Shown here: positions 34,101-37,879 of the stretch, in pieces
Layout of the letters: the number at the start of each line of letters is the position of its first letter
Position numbering within the stretch: the stretch's first letter is position 1
Origin: Arion vulgaris
Taxonomy: Eukaryota > Mollusca > Gastropoda > Stylommatophora > Arionidae
Reading direction: 5' to 3'
DNA: 64,000 nt
Assembly (NCBI GenBank): GCA_020796225.1
Contig: CM036759.1
Coordinates: 70,271,512-70,335,511 of the forward strand
Program-made: the position numbers and the translations under genes
The notes under the pieces: generated by a model
The model's input: only the letters and a program-made list of their open reading frames with translations
Told to the model about the DNA's origin: nothing
Databases searched by the model: none

Positions 34101-34548
34101 TCATCTATTGTGCCACCACTAGAGCATTTAGAAGAAGCACAGCCAGGTATACAACTCTCAGAATCAATACCAGTTCAAGATCTGCATGTAGAATTGCAGA
34201 GAATAGACTCACAAATATCGAAGGCAGACTTAGAAGTTACAAAACAAAGTACAGCTTCACAACTAGAATCTACATTATCCCAGCTCCTTTATCCCAGTTA
34301 CAAACACCGTGAGCAGAGACCAGTTGTTGCAACAAGATGGACAGCCATTACTAGACCCCGTACAGAGTAACACTGAGTGTATCGAGGCTTTGAACACAGT
34401 ACATCCAGCAACTGATCTACCTGCAGAAGAATCTAGTGTAGAATGTAAGACAGATAAAGACATAGATGATGGGTTGACAAATAGACCAGAGAACACTGGT
34501 GATGTATCATCAATTGATCCGCCACTTGGTGATGAAGGGGCTGTGTAA
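1071..34548 (+). CDS. PHF10: PHF10/SAYP-like PBAF subunit, multi-exon gene (5' end outside window)
   Basis: The spliced exons read as a PHF10 (BAF45a)/SAYP homologue, a nuclear subunit of the PBAF form of SWI/SNF that contacts histone H3 tails. Domain order is SAY domain (five exons), an acidic then lysine-rich linker, tandem PHD fingers, and a long Ser/Glu/Gln-rich tail. Diagnostic strings are [34 protein letters not shown] and [12 protein letters not shown]. Intron phases match at nearly every junction. In-window coding length is about 925 residues. Human PHF10 is roughly 500 residues and ends soon after PHD2, so the tail of about 550 residues is unusual. Earlier exons, promoter and start codon lie upstream of the window. 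Three exons need a small frame correction. An AATAAA at 37042 is a possible but distant poly(A) signal. Confidence is high for the family and moderate for the exact exon set. Confidence 0.87.
1380..1690 (+). mobile_element. LINE 3'-end fragment
   Basis: Broken frames read [13 protein letters not shown] and [18 protein letters not shown] strings, typical of the region after the reverse transcriptase of jockey/CR1-like LINEs. It is flanked by two similar copies of an AT-rich intron segment (about 1265-1370 and 1690-1760). Confidence 0.5.
1775..2325 (+). mobile_element. LINE 3'-end fragment, same family as 60755-61320
   Basis: Decayed frames match the intact-looking fragment at 60890 (RKVGTKLCLNYIDKQRMKWF, GRPRKRWLDGVAESC). 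Both start at the same CACAGAAGA..GAGATAGAGGC segment and end at ACGACAAAAGAAG. Confidence 0.7.
2326..3014. other. Intron sequence without recognisable gene; short TA/TAT repeat
   Basis: No conserved frame is seen on either strand. A (TAT)n followed by (AT)n microsatellite lies at 2797-2834. Confidence 0.5.
3015..3275 (+). mobile_element. Retroposon family R1
   Basis: Carries the R1 body (AAGGCATATCGTAGA, GGATGTGCTGGCCTACTTGT, TTTAACAAGTGATCGATATG) and the 3' GAAGAAGAAGAA end. Confidence 0.72.
3276..3420 (-). mobile_element. SINE family S5, tRNA-headed
   Basis: The reverse complement starts GGGCGTCTGTAGCTTAGCGG, an A-box-like tRNA head. The body ends in the same segment as the copy at 62700-62860 (CAGAAAGCAATGGCAAACTA on its own strand). 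Confidence 0.6.
3515..3975 (-). mobile_element. LINE RNase H / C-terminal fragment
   Basis: The minus strand reads [18 protein letters not shown] RNase H residues (3840 region), then [14 protein letters not shown] and a Cys/His-rich end ([17 protein letters not shown]). It matches the fragment at 24945-25640. Frames are broken. Confidence 0.7.
3976..4110. repeat. Short tandem repeat, about 33 bp x 3
   Basis: AATCTATATTTACACTTACA TTTTGTCTG-type units follow each other, with partial copies at both ends. The 290 bases after it show nothing recognisable. Confidence 0.6.
4590..5110 (+). mobile_element. LINE 3'-end fragment (CLRRMLG type)
   Basis: Frames read [20 protein letters not shown] and [20 protein letters not shown], then a damaged end with YSGYKQQ and TVKNTIYEA. 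This is the conserved post-RT segment of a LINE family found several times here (26690, 38262, 58320). Confidence 0.78.
5145..5235. repeat. Short tandem repeat, about 25 bp x 3
   Basis: CTAGCCATGGCACTCCAGAG is repeated three times, followed by two GGACTAAAAAAC copies. The 5236-5510 stretch after it holds LINE-like 3' sequence. Confidence 0.65.
5510..6340. repeat. 46-bp minisatellite, about 18 copies, upstream of PHF10 exon b
   Basis: The unit is GAGGCAAAACCAGGATTAGA plus GAAATCTCATCTTATACTGACGCTGT in two halves, with frequent one- to three-base losses between copies. Single copies of the same sequence occur at 41880 and 60065 at the 3' ends of LINE fragments. The array is therefore derived from a LINE 3' end. 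Confidence 0.85.
6418..6485 (+). CDS. PHF10: PHF10 exon b: SAY domain
   Basis: The acceptor TTTTCAG precedes GTCTGACAG and the donor is AAG|GTTAGT. Joined to exon a it reads [20 protein letters not shown] then KYK, the classical SAY block with the DEVYDLM helix. It ends in phase 0. A 46-bp tandem array stops only about 75 bases upstream, and a LINE fragment starts almost at the donor. Whether a further small exon lies between here and 11492 could not be settled. Confidence 0.88.
6486..6720 (+). mobile_element. Mixed LINE 3' fragments directly after PHF10 exon b
   Basis: [20 protein letters not shown] matches the GCEAWTFN and EYKCYR blocks of the LINE at 28150. From 6675 it changes to a segment shared with 4866 (ACGCAAAAATCAG). 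The open frame across exon b and this fragment is accidental. Confidence 0.6.
6760..7030 (+). mobile_element. LINE C-terminal fragment
   Basis: The frame reads [14 protein letters not shown] residues (compare THILQEC at 55590), then [20 protein letters not shown]. This is the Cys/His end of an RNase H-bearing LINE. A similar tail is at 36400-36500. An EYKCYR-type piece follows at 6995. Confidence 0.65.
7031..7380. other. Intron sequence without recognisable gene
   Basis: AT-rich sequence with two near copies of GAACACTGGAAAATG/GAACACTAAAAAATG. A TTCAACCGTAGGCCTTTTTCAAG segment (7118-7141) resembles the Penelope-like terminal motif in reverse and may be an old remnant. Confidence 0.4.
7385..7735 (+). 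mobile_element. LINE 3'-end fragment (YFGHIKR type)
   Basis: The frame reads [39 protein letters not shown] and [10 protein letters not shown], ending at a stop. Parallel copies are at 19840, 28490, 37880 and 63540. Confidence 0.82.
7805..8050 (+). mobile_element. SINE family S2, tRNA-headed
   Basis: A tRNA-like head with B-box-like GGGTTAGAATCC is followed by the body shared with 10465, 16010, 43180 and 48845 (CTAGGATTGTTGCTGGAGCT). Promoter boxes are degraded. Confidence 0.7.
8145..8715. repeat. Foldback element (long imperfect palindrome)
   Basis: The left arm (8145-8400) and right arm (8445-8715) are reverse complements with scattered differences. For example CATGGAAACAATACAAAATGG pairs with CCATTTGTATTGTTCCATGG, and TTTAGGATATATTAAATATT with AATATTTAATATATCCTAAA. 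The centre is an AT-rich spacer near 8400-8445. It carries no coding frame and resembles a snapback MITE. Confidence 0.85.
8716..9004. other. AT-rich intron sequence, nothing recognised
   Basis: No conserved frame, repeat or RNA gene is visible here. Confidence 0.4.
9005..9360 (-). mobile_element. SINE family S3, reverse copy
   Basis: It shares the S3 body (GATGGTGAAAATAT, TGCCAGGGCAGCGGCTTTCC) with 25940-26390. The tRNA-like head lies at the right end (GGCGAGCCCCTAACATCTTC in the plus sense). Confidence 0.68.
9610..9740 (+). mobile_element. SINE family S4, 3' part
   Basis: GTAAAGGCGGCCGACGTAAT and CACTGTATTACCC match the 3' half of the complete S4 copy at 46966-47212. The tRNA-like head is missing. 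Confidence 0.65.
9890..10110 (-). mobile_element. Penelope-like element terminal fragment
   Basis: Contains CAACGTTTCAACCAAAAAGC then CTTTATCAAGCAAC, and later GTGACTAAAAAGGAATAACG. It matches the terminal repeats of the elements at 45958 and 49630. No coding part is attached. Confidence 0.7.
10315..10430 (+). mobile_element. LINE 3'-end fragment
   Basis: The frame reads [20 protein letters not shown]. The inverted copy at 37360-37455 gives [20 protein letters not shown]. It is the short tail segment of a LINE protein. Confidence 0.55.
10465..10690 (-). mobile_element. SINE family S2, reverse copy
   Basis: The reverse complement has GTCATAGGTTCAAGTCCAGA (B-box-like) followed by the S2 body (CTAGGACTGTGCCGGAGCTA). 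Confidence 0.68.
10800..11217 (-). mobile_element. LINE RNase H fragment
   Basis: The minus strand reads [16 protein letters not shown] and [20 protein letters not shown], the third Asp and C-terminal Asp regions of a LINE RNase H, then [14 protein letters not shown]. The N-terminal part with the first catalytic residues is absent. Confidence 0.8.
11255..11465 (-). mobile_element. LINE 3'-end fragment next to PHF10 exon c
   Basis: The reverse complement matches the end of the fragment at 60755-61320 ([13 protein letters not shown], GRPWKKW, ending ACGACGAAGAAGAAG). It stops about 27 bases before the exon c coding start and so abuts its acceptor tract. Confidence 0.7.
11492..11621 (+). CDS. 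PHF10: PHF10 exon c: SAY domain, with internal frame shift
   Basis: After acceptor ATAATTAG the exon reads [20 protein letters not shown] then AEFNASLMR. After a one-step change of frame near 11576-11585 it continues [13 protein letters not shown] up to the donor TAT|GTAAGT. Both halves match the SAY domain of PHF10, and the end joins in phase 0 to TIHFPKSKF of the next exon. The shift lies in an A/G-rich run, where a missed or added base is likely. It could instead be a real mutation. An antisense LINE fragment ends about 30 bases before the acceptor. Confidence 0.8.
11780..12145 (+). mobile_element. LINE 3'-end fragment
   Basis: Decayed frames give [11 protein letters not shown], a GHVM-like block near 11930, DRGRQRE-like residues and [10 protein letters not shown] followed by a SRHGT-like end. 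This is the usual order after a LINE reverse transcriptase. It belongs to a different subfamily from the YFGHIKR type. Confidence 0.7.
12180..12360. repeat. 27-bp minisatellite, about 6.5 copies
   Basis: The unit TCCTTGTGTTTATCTTTAGC TATTATC repeats with an alternating A/T change. The open frames across it exist because 27 is a multiple of three. Confidence 0.85.
12549..13274 (-). mobile_element. LINE RNase H insertion with 18-bp target duplication, SINE nested inside
   Basis: CTATTTATTTCTAGGTTT occurs at 12549-12566 and again at 13257-13274, bracketing an antisense LINE fragment ([22 protein letters not shown] on the minus strand). The SINE at 12940-13158 interrupts it. Confidence 0.82.
12940..13158 (-). 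mobile_element. SINE family S3 nested in a LINE, with target duplication
   Basis: The SINE begins with five GATT units (its 3' tail on this strand) and is 5'-truncated. ATTGTTGACGCTTG (12926) and ATTGTTGGCACTTG (13159) flank it as a 14-base duplication with two changes. Confidence 0.78.
13315..13375. repeat. CT-rich microsatellite
   Basis: A TTTCTCTCTCTCTCTCTCTG tract lies within T-rich sequence, about 80-140 bases before PHF10 exon d. Confidence 0.8.
13458..13567 (+). CDS. PHF10: PHF10 exon d: SAY domain core
   Basis: The acceptor is TTTTTGACTTTCAG and the donor is AAAAA|GTGAGT. The exon reads [18 protein letters not shown] then [18 protein letters not shown]. The [11 protein letters not shown] string is one of the most conserved parts of PHF10. 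It begins in phase 0 and ends in phase 2, completed to Lys by the first base of the next exon. The open frame continues upstream of the acceptor but does not look like PHF10 there. A LINE fragment begins a few bases past the donor. Confidence 0.9.
13575..14450 (+). mobile_element. LINE RNase H fragment directly after PHF10 exon d donor
   Basis: Frames read [32 protein letters not shown] (first catalytic Asp), [15 protein letters not shown] (Asp where the catalytic Glu is expected), [28 protein letters not shown], then [20 protein letters not shown]. At least two frame breaks are present. It begins within about ten bases of the donor. Confidence 0.8.
14400..14482. repeat. Direct repeat, left copy (about 80 bp)
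   Basis: GACAGTTTCACCCCTGCAAC followed by ATTTCGTAGTTATATTGATA is repeated at 14738-14823, around a SINE. The left copy carries extra AAAAATAAAT at its end. Confidence 0.8.
14495..14735 (+). mobile_element. SINE family S1, tRNA-headed
   Basis: The head has A-box-like TGGCGAATGGATTAGAGCG and B-box GGTTCAATCCC, a well preserved pol III promoter. The body is shared with 17285-17475 (AACCTGAACAACTTTGCTGC) and, at its end, with 43630-43690. Confidence 0.78.
14738..14823. repeat. Direct repeat, right copy (about 80 bp), before PHF10 exon e
   Basis: It matches 14400-14482 and ends 18 bases before the exon e coding start, so it contributes to the sequence before that acceptor. Confidence 0.8.
14842..14900 (+). 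CDS. PHF10: PHF10 exon e: end of SAY domain, probable frame shift
   Basis: After acceptor CTCCACAG the exon reads (K)YSAEELMYF, matching the RYSPDELRYL block of PHF10. The frame then breaks; read in the next frame the sequence gives [10 protein letters not shown], equivalent to the PLNTVLYEPP block, as if about two bases were missing near 14870. The 3' boundary is uncertain. A phase-0 end at 14900 (before GTTGTC) would join cleanly to the next exon, but that donor is weak; a GT at 14913 is an alternative. An 80-bp repeat ends about 18 bases before the acceptor. Confidence 0.68.
15045..15340 (+). mobile_element. Retroposon family R1 with internal tandem repeat
   Basis: The R1 body is interrupted by about five copies of the 17-base unit GTGACTGAGGTAAGAG(A) at 15100-15185, an expansion of the family's own GGCGACTGAGGTAG segment. 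The 3' end is GAAGAAG. Confidence 0.75.
15505..15960 (-). mobile_element. LINE RNase H fragment
   Basis: The minus strand reads [36 protein letters not shown] and [12 protein letters not shown]. It matches 59400-59820 on the plus strand. Upstream the VTTSSLTM-like region is recognisable but broken. Confidence 0.8.
16010..16330 (+). mobile_element. SINE family S2 with threefold internal duplication
   Basis: The head has ATGGCGAAGTGGTTAATATG and AGATTCGAATCC (A and B boxes). The body segment ACACTCTGCGGTGGGCGTT with GAGAGGGACGGAGCCATATG is present three times in a row (about 61 bp each, 16130-16315). Confidence 0.78.
16380..16750. repeat. 23-bp minisatellite, about 16 copies
   Basis: The unit is TACTGTAGTATTGTGCCAGA TCT. 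A TAGAATTGTGCTAGATCTTAT variant alternates in the right half, making a higher-order pattern. Confidence 0.88.
16751..17284. other. AT-rich intron sequence, nothing recognised
   Basis: Short inverted and direct similarities are present (TATATCAATTTTCTAT twice), but no conserved frame or repeat family. Confidence 0.4.
17285..17475 (+). mobile_element. SINE family S1
   Basis: GTCTAGCGAATGGATTAGAG matches the A-box region of the copy at 14495, but the B box is damaged (ACCTGTGAAACCA). The body and end match. Confidence 0.72.
17480..17697. repeat. 14-bp minisatellite, about 15 copies
   Basis: AAGCTGTACTAAAC repeats almost perfectly up to about 50 bases before PHF10 exon f. Confidence 0.88.
17746..18075 (+). 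CDS. PHF10: PHF10 exon f: acidic/lysine-rich linker
   Basis: The acceptor is ATTTTATTCACAG and the donor is CCAAG|GTAAGATA; both ends are phase 0. It encodes 110 residues: [13 protein letters not shown], an Asp/Glu/Asn-rich stretch, then a Lys-rich basic stretch ending MPAK. The SDGEES start matches the SDGDSDDGE linker that separates SAY from the PHD fingers in PHF10. Read-through of the donor reaches a stop (AAG GTA AGA TAA) after two codons. The last 13 bases of the exon and its splice site form the first copy of a 64-bp tandem array of about 23 units. Confidence 0.88.
18063..19541. repeat. 64-bp minisatellite built on the PHF10 exon f 5' splice site, about 23 copies
   Basis: The first unit starts inside exon f (GATGCCAGCCAAG) and includes its donor GTAAGATA. 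All later units repeat GATGTCAGCCAAGGTAAGAT followed by 44 intron bases. One copy has CCAATGTAAG and two have TTACATC. The copies are otherwise near identical, so the expansion is recent or homogenised. Confidence 0.93.
19541..19845. repeat. About 75-bp tandem repeat, 4 copies
   Basis: The unit begins GTTCCTTGTGGAGTATAGGA and ends TAACTGACTTATTCTACTT. It touches the end of the 64-bp array. Its antisense resembles the last residues of the LINE fragment that follows. Confidence 0.85.
19840..20335 (-). mobile_element. LINE 3'-end fragment (YFGHIKR type) with 18-bp array
   Basis: The minus strand reads [32 protein letters not shown], then KMDSGCH and a broken LSM..AYEREK end. The AKRKTI step is amplified about nine times at 19962-20120 (unit ATGGTCTTCCTCTTTGCC in the plus sense), so both 106- and 100-codon antisense frames stay open. 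Confidence 0.8.
20400..23760 (-). mobile_element. LINE RNase H/C-terminal fragment split by a 46-bp array
   Basis: On the minus strand the right flank reads [18 protein letters not shown] and [16 protein letters not shown], then [22 protein letters not shown] residues near 23400. The left flank reads [20 protein letters not shown] and [18 protein letters not shown]. Together these give the RNase H and the Cys/His end in the right order, about 2.4 kb apart because of the array. Confidence 0.8.
20653..23088. repeat. 46-bp minisatellite inside a LINE fragment, about 53 copies
   Basis: The unit is TCATAATCATATCCAGTGTT TGTCTTCTAGTCTACTGCAG ATTTTC. Variation is almost confined to C/T at two sites (CTTCCAG/CTTCTAG and CTGCAG/CTGTAG), giving a mosaic of unit types; a few units lose one base. 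The unit is LINE coding sequence between the RNase H and the Cys/His end. Confidence 0.93.
23844..23943 (+). CDS. PHF10: PHF10 exon g: first half of PHD finger 1
   Basis: The acceptor is TGCTGTTCCTCAG and the donor is GATAG|GTTTGT. The exon reads [20 protein letters not shown] then [13 protein letters not shown]. It supplies the first two zinc ligand pairs, CRIC and CAEC, of the DPF-type PHD finger. It starts in phase 0 and ends in phase 1, completed to Gly by the next exon. It lies about 750 bases after the end of the 46-bp array. Confidence 0.93.
24050..24330 (+). mobile_element. Retroposon family R1
   Basis: Carries ACCTACAAGGCATGTCGTAG and GGCCTACTTGTAGGCGCATA, and ends GAACAAGAAGG. Confidence 0.72.
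24355..24890. repeat. About 37-bp minisatellite, roughly 14 copies, heavily base-dropped
   Basis: The unit is CGTCAACAATTAAGCCTCTA followed by TGTGGCGAGGCACGCTC. Almost every copy lacks a different handful of bases, mostly in the GC-rich half, which looks more like read or consensus error than evolution. Confidence 0.82.
24945..25640 (-). mobile_element. LINE RNase H/C-terminal fragment interrupted by R1
   Basis: It matches the minus-strand fragment at 3515-3975 over the same stretch (GGCACCTTGAGCATTCCCAT in the plus sense) but is split by the R1 insertion at 25165-25424. Confidence 0.78.
25165..25424 (+). mobile_element. Retroposon family R1 (variant) with 9-bp target duplication
   Basis: TAAATGAGA occurs at 25156-25164 and 25425-25433, exactly around the element; the uninterrupted sequence is seen at 3731. 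The element ends in GAAGAAGAAAAAGAAGAC. This shows R1 is mobile and defines its ends. Confidence 0.82.
25645..25940. other. Intron sequence without recognisable gene
   Basis: TG-rich sequence with no conserved frame seen on either strand. Confidence 0.4.
25940..26390 (-). mobile_element. SINE family S3, near full-length reverse copy
   Basis: Runs from GCTAGGACCATCATCACTGC to the tRNA-like head at the right (reverse complement TCTGTGGCGTAGAAGTTAGG with GATACCAGATTC). Residual A and B boxes are visible. Confidence 0.72.
26391..26690. other. Intron sequence without recognisable gene
   Basis: AT-rich, with a CACACAACACACATCATCAC stretch and a TTTCTTT-rich end. No gene or repeat family was recognised. 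Confidence 0.4.
26690..27420 (-). mobile_element. LINE RT-tail fragment (YLGS/CLRRMLG type)
   Basis: The minus strand reads [40 protein letters not shown], then MLGVTRKDR-, [18 protein letters not shown] and [12 protein letters not shown] segments in broken frames. This is the least altered copy of the segments that become tandem arrays at 38262-41740. Confidence 0.82.
27555..27667 (+). CDS. PHF10: PHF10 exon h: end of PHD1 and start of PHD2
   Basis: The acceptor is TTCTATTATAG and the donor is GATGAG|GTAGTC. The exon reads [20 protein letters not shown] then [18 protein letters not shown]. It carries the His-Cys pair and the CMEC pair that close PHD1, then CKTC and VEC that open PHD2. WQCMECKTC is nearly invariant in DPF/PHF10 proteins. 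The donor junction is duplicated downstream at 27726. Confidence 0.94.
27662..27790. repeat. About 64-bp duplication that includes the PHF10 exon h donor
   Basis: The exon end and donor (GATGAG|GTAGTCGCAG) with 50 bases of intron are repeated at 27726, and a truncated third start (CAGATGATGG) follows at 27784. The second copy is almost identical to the first. Confidence 0.88.
27835..28850 (+). mobile_element. LINE 3'-end fragment with 42-bp coding array
   Basis: The frame reads repeated YGCEAWTFN blocks, then [35 protein letters not shown] and [16 protein letters not shown]. The GCEAWTFN block is amplified about 15 times (27850-28470, 42-bp unit), in frame in the right half. The fragment ends GGACAAGCTGTTTGATGTGA. 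Confidence 0.85.
28900..29150 (-). mobile_element. Retroposon family R1, reverse copy
   Basis: The reverse complement has the R1 core (CCACTGTGACCTACAAGGCA, GGCCTATTTGTAGGCACATA) and the TTGATATGGAGCGTTAGAAG end. Confidence 0.75.
29150..30275 (-). mobile_element. LINE RNase H fragment with 36-bp coding array
   Basis: The minus strand reads [20 protein letters not shown], then [15 protein letters not shown] repeated. The 12-residue step [12 protein letters not shown] is present about 21 times (29166-29921). In related copies this step is AVTTSSLTMEIMAV, where the Glu is the RNase H catalytic residue; here it is Thr in every copy. The long antisense frame (375 codons) is open only because 36 is a multiple of three. 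Confidence 0.83.
30335..30905 (-). mobile_element. SINE family S3 with threefold 60-bp duplication
   Basis: It starts with six GATT units, then the S3 body in which GAAGATCTCAGAGGTAGTGC..GATGTAATGT is present three times (30424-30605). The tRNA-like end is at the right. Confidence 0.75.
31192..31322 (+). CDS. PHF10: PHF10 exon i: PHD finger 2
   Basis: The acceptor is ATATACTTTCAG and the donor is CCAAA|GTAAGT. The exon reads [20 protein letters not shown] followed by [17 protein letters not shown]. It provides the CDRC pair, the His/Cys of YHTFC and the final CKSC pair, so the double PHD finger is complete. It ends in phase 2 and joins to the last exon through a Lys codon. Confidence 0.95.
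31475..31625 (-). mobile_element. SINE family S4, reverse copy
   Basis: The reverse complement has a head with AGTGAACTTGCTTCTTAGGC and GGTCCAGGTTTAATTCC, and the ATGGCTCTCAGGTCGACC-like body segment found at 47050. Confidence 0.68.
31630..32115 (-). mobile_element. LINE RNase H fragment
   Basis: The minus strand reads LSIDASK-, [12 protein letters not shown] residues, then [20 protein letters not shown] and [20 protein letters not shown]. It matches 13850-14290. Confidence 0.75.
32335..32885. repeat. 39-bp minisatellite, about 14 copies, ending at the PHF10 last-exon acceptor
   Basis: The unit is ATCATTGCAAGTTTGTAGGG plus AACATTACTATTAATTTGT. The middle copies are shortened. Each unit carries TTTGTAG|G, similar to the true acceptor GCTTGTAG|G at 32902, which lies about 20 bases beyond the last unit. 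Confidence 0.88.
32903..34548 (+). CDS. PHF10: PHF10 last exon: long low-complexity C-terminal tail
   Basis: After acceptor TTCTGCTTGTAG the exon reads [20 protein letters not shown] and stays open to a stop at 34368-34370. Residues from about 65 to 145 are Lys/Arg-rich; the rest is rich in Ser, Thr, Glu and Gln, with no recognisable folded domain. Near 34270-34340 the composition passes to the +1 frame, which runs to a stop at 34546-34548 (ending [16 protein letters not shown]). The Arg/Trp-rich end of the first frame looks foreign, so I place a one-base frame shift there and take 34548 as the true end. The exon has no counterpart in vertebrate PHF10 as I know it. A 39-bp array lies just before it and a 50-bp array begins about 35 bases after it. 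Confidence 0.82.
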
Positions 34549-34584
34549 AGAATAATTGATATTAAATTTGTACACAATACAGAG

Positions 34585-35815
34585 GAGGACCAAGAATAGA
34601 GAAAAATGGTGTCTGCCCTAAGTGAGAGAGACGTCACAGTCAAGAATAGAGAAAAATGGTGTCATCCTAAGTGAGAGAACGTCACAGTCAAGAATAGAGA
34701 AATGGTGTCTACCTAAGTGAGAGGACGTCACAGGCTAGAATAGAGAAAATGGTAGTCTGCCCTAAGTGAGAGAGACGTCACAGGCAGAATAGAGAAAATG
34801 GTGTCTGCCCTATGAGAGAGATGTCACAGGCTAGAATAGAGAAAATGGTGTCTGCCTAAGTAGAGAGGACGTCACATGCTAGAATAGAGAAAATGGTGTT
34901 GCACTAAGTGAGAGAGATGTCACAGGCTAGAATGAGAAACATGGTGTCTGCCCTAAGTGAGAGAGATGTCAGCAGGCTAGAATAGAGAAAATGGTGTCTG
35001 CCCTAAGTGAGAGAGGCGACATGCTAGAATAGAGAAAATGGTGTTTGCACTAATGAGAGAGACGTCACAGGCAAGAATAGAGAAAATGGTGCTGCCCTAA
35101 GTGAGAAGACGTCACAGGCAGAATAGAGAAAATGGTGTCTGCCCTAAGTGAGACAGATGTCACAGGCTAGAATAGAGAAAAATGGTGTCTGCACTAAGTG
35201 AGAGAGACGTCACAGGCAAGAATAGAGAAAAATGGTGTCTGCCCTAAGTGAGACAGATGTCACAGGCTAGAATAGAGAAAAATGGTGTCTGCACTAAGTG
35301 AGAGAGACGTCACATGCTAGAATAGAGAAAAATGGTGTCTGCACCAAGTGAGAGAGACGTCACAGGCTAGAATAGAGAAAAATGGTGTCTACACTAAGTG
35401 AGAGAGACGTCACAGGCTAGAATAGAGAAAAATGGTGTCTACCCTAAGTGAGAGAGACGTCACAGGCTAGAATAGAGAAAAATGGTGTCTGCCCTAAGTG
35501 AGAGAGACGTCACAGGCTAGAATAGAGAAAAATGGTGTCTGCACTAAGTGAGAGAGACGTCACAGGCTAGAATAGAGAAAAATGGTGTCTGCCCTAAGTG
35601 AGAGAGATGTCACAGGCTAGAATAGAGAAAAATGGTGTCTGCCCTAAGTGAGAGAGACGTCACAGGCTAGAATAGAGAAAAATGGTGTCTGCCCTAAGTG
35701 AGAGAGACATCACATGCTAGAATAGAGAAAAATGGTGTCTGCACTAAGTGAGAGAGACGTCACATGCTAGAATAGAGAAAAATGGTGTCTGCCCTAAGTG
35801 CCAGAGGAGTCACAA
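34585..35815. repeat. 50-bp minisatellite, about 24 copies, just after the PHF10 stop
   Basis: The unit is GTCACAGGCTAGAATAGAGA AAAATGGTGTCTGCCCTAAG TGAGAGAGAC. The right half is regular; the left half (34680-35100) shows many one- to three-base losses. It begins about 35 bases after the stop and would lie in the 3' UTR unless a poly(A) site precedes it. Confidence 0.9.
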
Positions 35816-36079
35816 ACTAGAAAGAGTGATGTGTAAATTGCTAGTAAAATTGGATCCCATAGGTGCTCAGTCTCCTAGGGTAGTTGCGGTTAGGGTAGTT
35901 GCAGGAGAAATGCGTAAGGGCTGCAGGGAGTCTAACACGACAGAACCCAACACAAAGCTTTACAGAAGCAAAGATTCTCCTGAAACAATCCGGGAAAACG
36001 ATGTGAAGAAAACAAACGGAGGATACAACCTAGAGCATGACAGTATAAATACACTAAACGAAAGCACAGACCAGTCTTC

Positions 36080-36300
36080 AGAATTAGAACCCCTAAGTGG
36101 TTACCGGGCCCAAGTTTGGGGTGTAAAGAATAGAACCACTGTTGCCTGCCACACATGTCGTAAGAGGCGACTAAGGAGGTTTGCTGAAATCGGATGCATG
36201 TGTCCGCTAGGAATGCTAACTCAAAGAAATGCTTGCAGAAAACGGATGCACCAGGCCGTAAGGCGCATAACATGGTGCAATGACCCCTCACAATGAAGAA
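36080..36300 (+). mobile_element. Retroposon family R1, variant subfamily
   Basis: GGTTACCGGGCCCAAGTTTG and CATGTCGTAAGAGGCGACTA match the variant at 25165; the 3' part is diverged. Confidence 0.65.
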
Positions 36301-36304
36301 TGGG

Positions 36305-36640
36305 ATAACAGATTTTACTGTCTCCAATCTGCCTCGGAGATTTAGCCACGCAGTAAGAATGTCTGACCTACTACCACGAGGGTGGCCAAAATTTACTGCT
36401 GGAAGAGGTCGGCACAAACAGGGAAGCAGAAATCATGAAATTAGAAATCATCAGGAGGCAGACGGCTGCCTTTATTAGAGAATCCAAAATCCCAATCTAG
36501 TGAGAAGCAGAAGAAGAATTAGAACAGGACACTACGGTCTCAGAGCGCACCTCCATAGAATGGGCCTTAGGGACTACCATAGCAATCCCCAGAGCACATC
36601 CTGCAAGACTACCCCAGTCTGAGTAGTGTGAGAATGGAGA
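36305..36640 (+). mobile_element. LINE C-terminal fragments
   Basis: One piece (36440-36500) shares GGCAGACGGCTGCCTTTATT and AGAGAATCCAAAATCCCAAT with 6930-6980. A second reads RTGHYGLRAHLHRMGLRDYH (36510-36570), the segment before the Cys/His end of RNase H-bearing LINEs. Confidence 0.6.
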
Positions 36641-37356
<716 letters not shown>

Positions 37357-37359
37357 CCG

Positions 37360-37455
37360 TCATAATACGTTACACAGAGACTGCAAGTAATTTCTCCATA
37401 TCGCTCTGTCCTGGGCAACTCAATCATTCTCTTCCCTGGAATTGAGTCCGATATT
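37360..37455 (-). mobile_element. LINE 3'-end fragment
   Basis: The minus strand reads [20 protein letters not shown], matching 10315-10430. The following 37456-37880 holds nothing recognisable. Confidence 0.55.
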
Positions 37456-37879
37456 TCTTGCTTCTCAAACTTATAGCATCTTTATAATGCTAAGCATATA
37501 ATGCTCAAAGTCATCACCAAGGATATATGTAATATCAGCCTACCTTGTCCAGATTATGGAACCGCCCATGTCTGCACTATACGGTTTTCAAGTGCGCTTT
37601 CAAGTCCGTTAGGATAAATGTCTGTTTTCTATACCTATAGAGAGGGATGGATTAGCCAAATACATAAGCGTTTGTCTATCGACTCTGACACAATATAGTT
37701 GTGGGTTAATTCACACACTCAACATTCCACACTTGAGGAAAGAATGTGGCTCTTCTACCTCCTGCACACTAGGGTCTAGAAATGGGAAGTGAAGTGACTT
37801 CCTACCCTTAGATCTGAAAAGGCTATGGCAAATTTTATATTTATTATGTACCTCTAGAAGCTCTAGCTATAATCATCAT

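Noticed and set aside
35748..36296. 182-codon plus-strand frame after the 50-bp array
   Set aside because: It combines array sequence, unknown sequence and an R1 copy, with no conserved domain.
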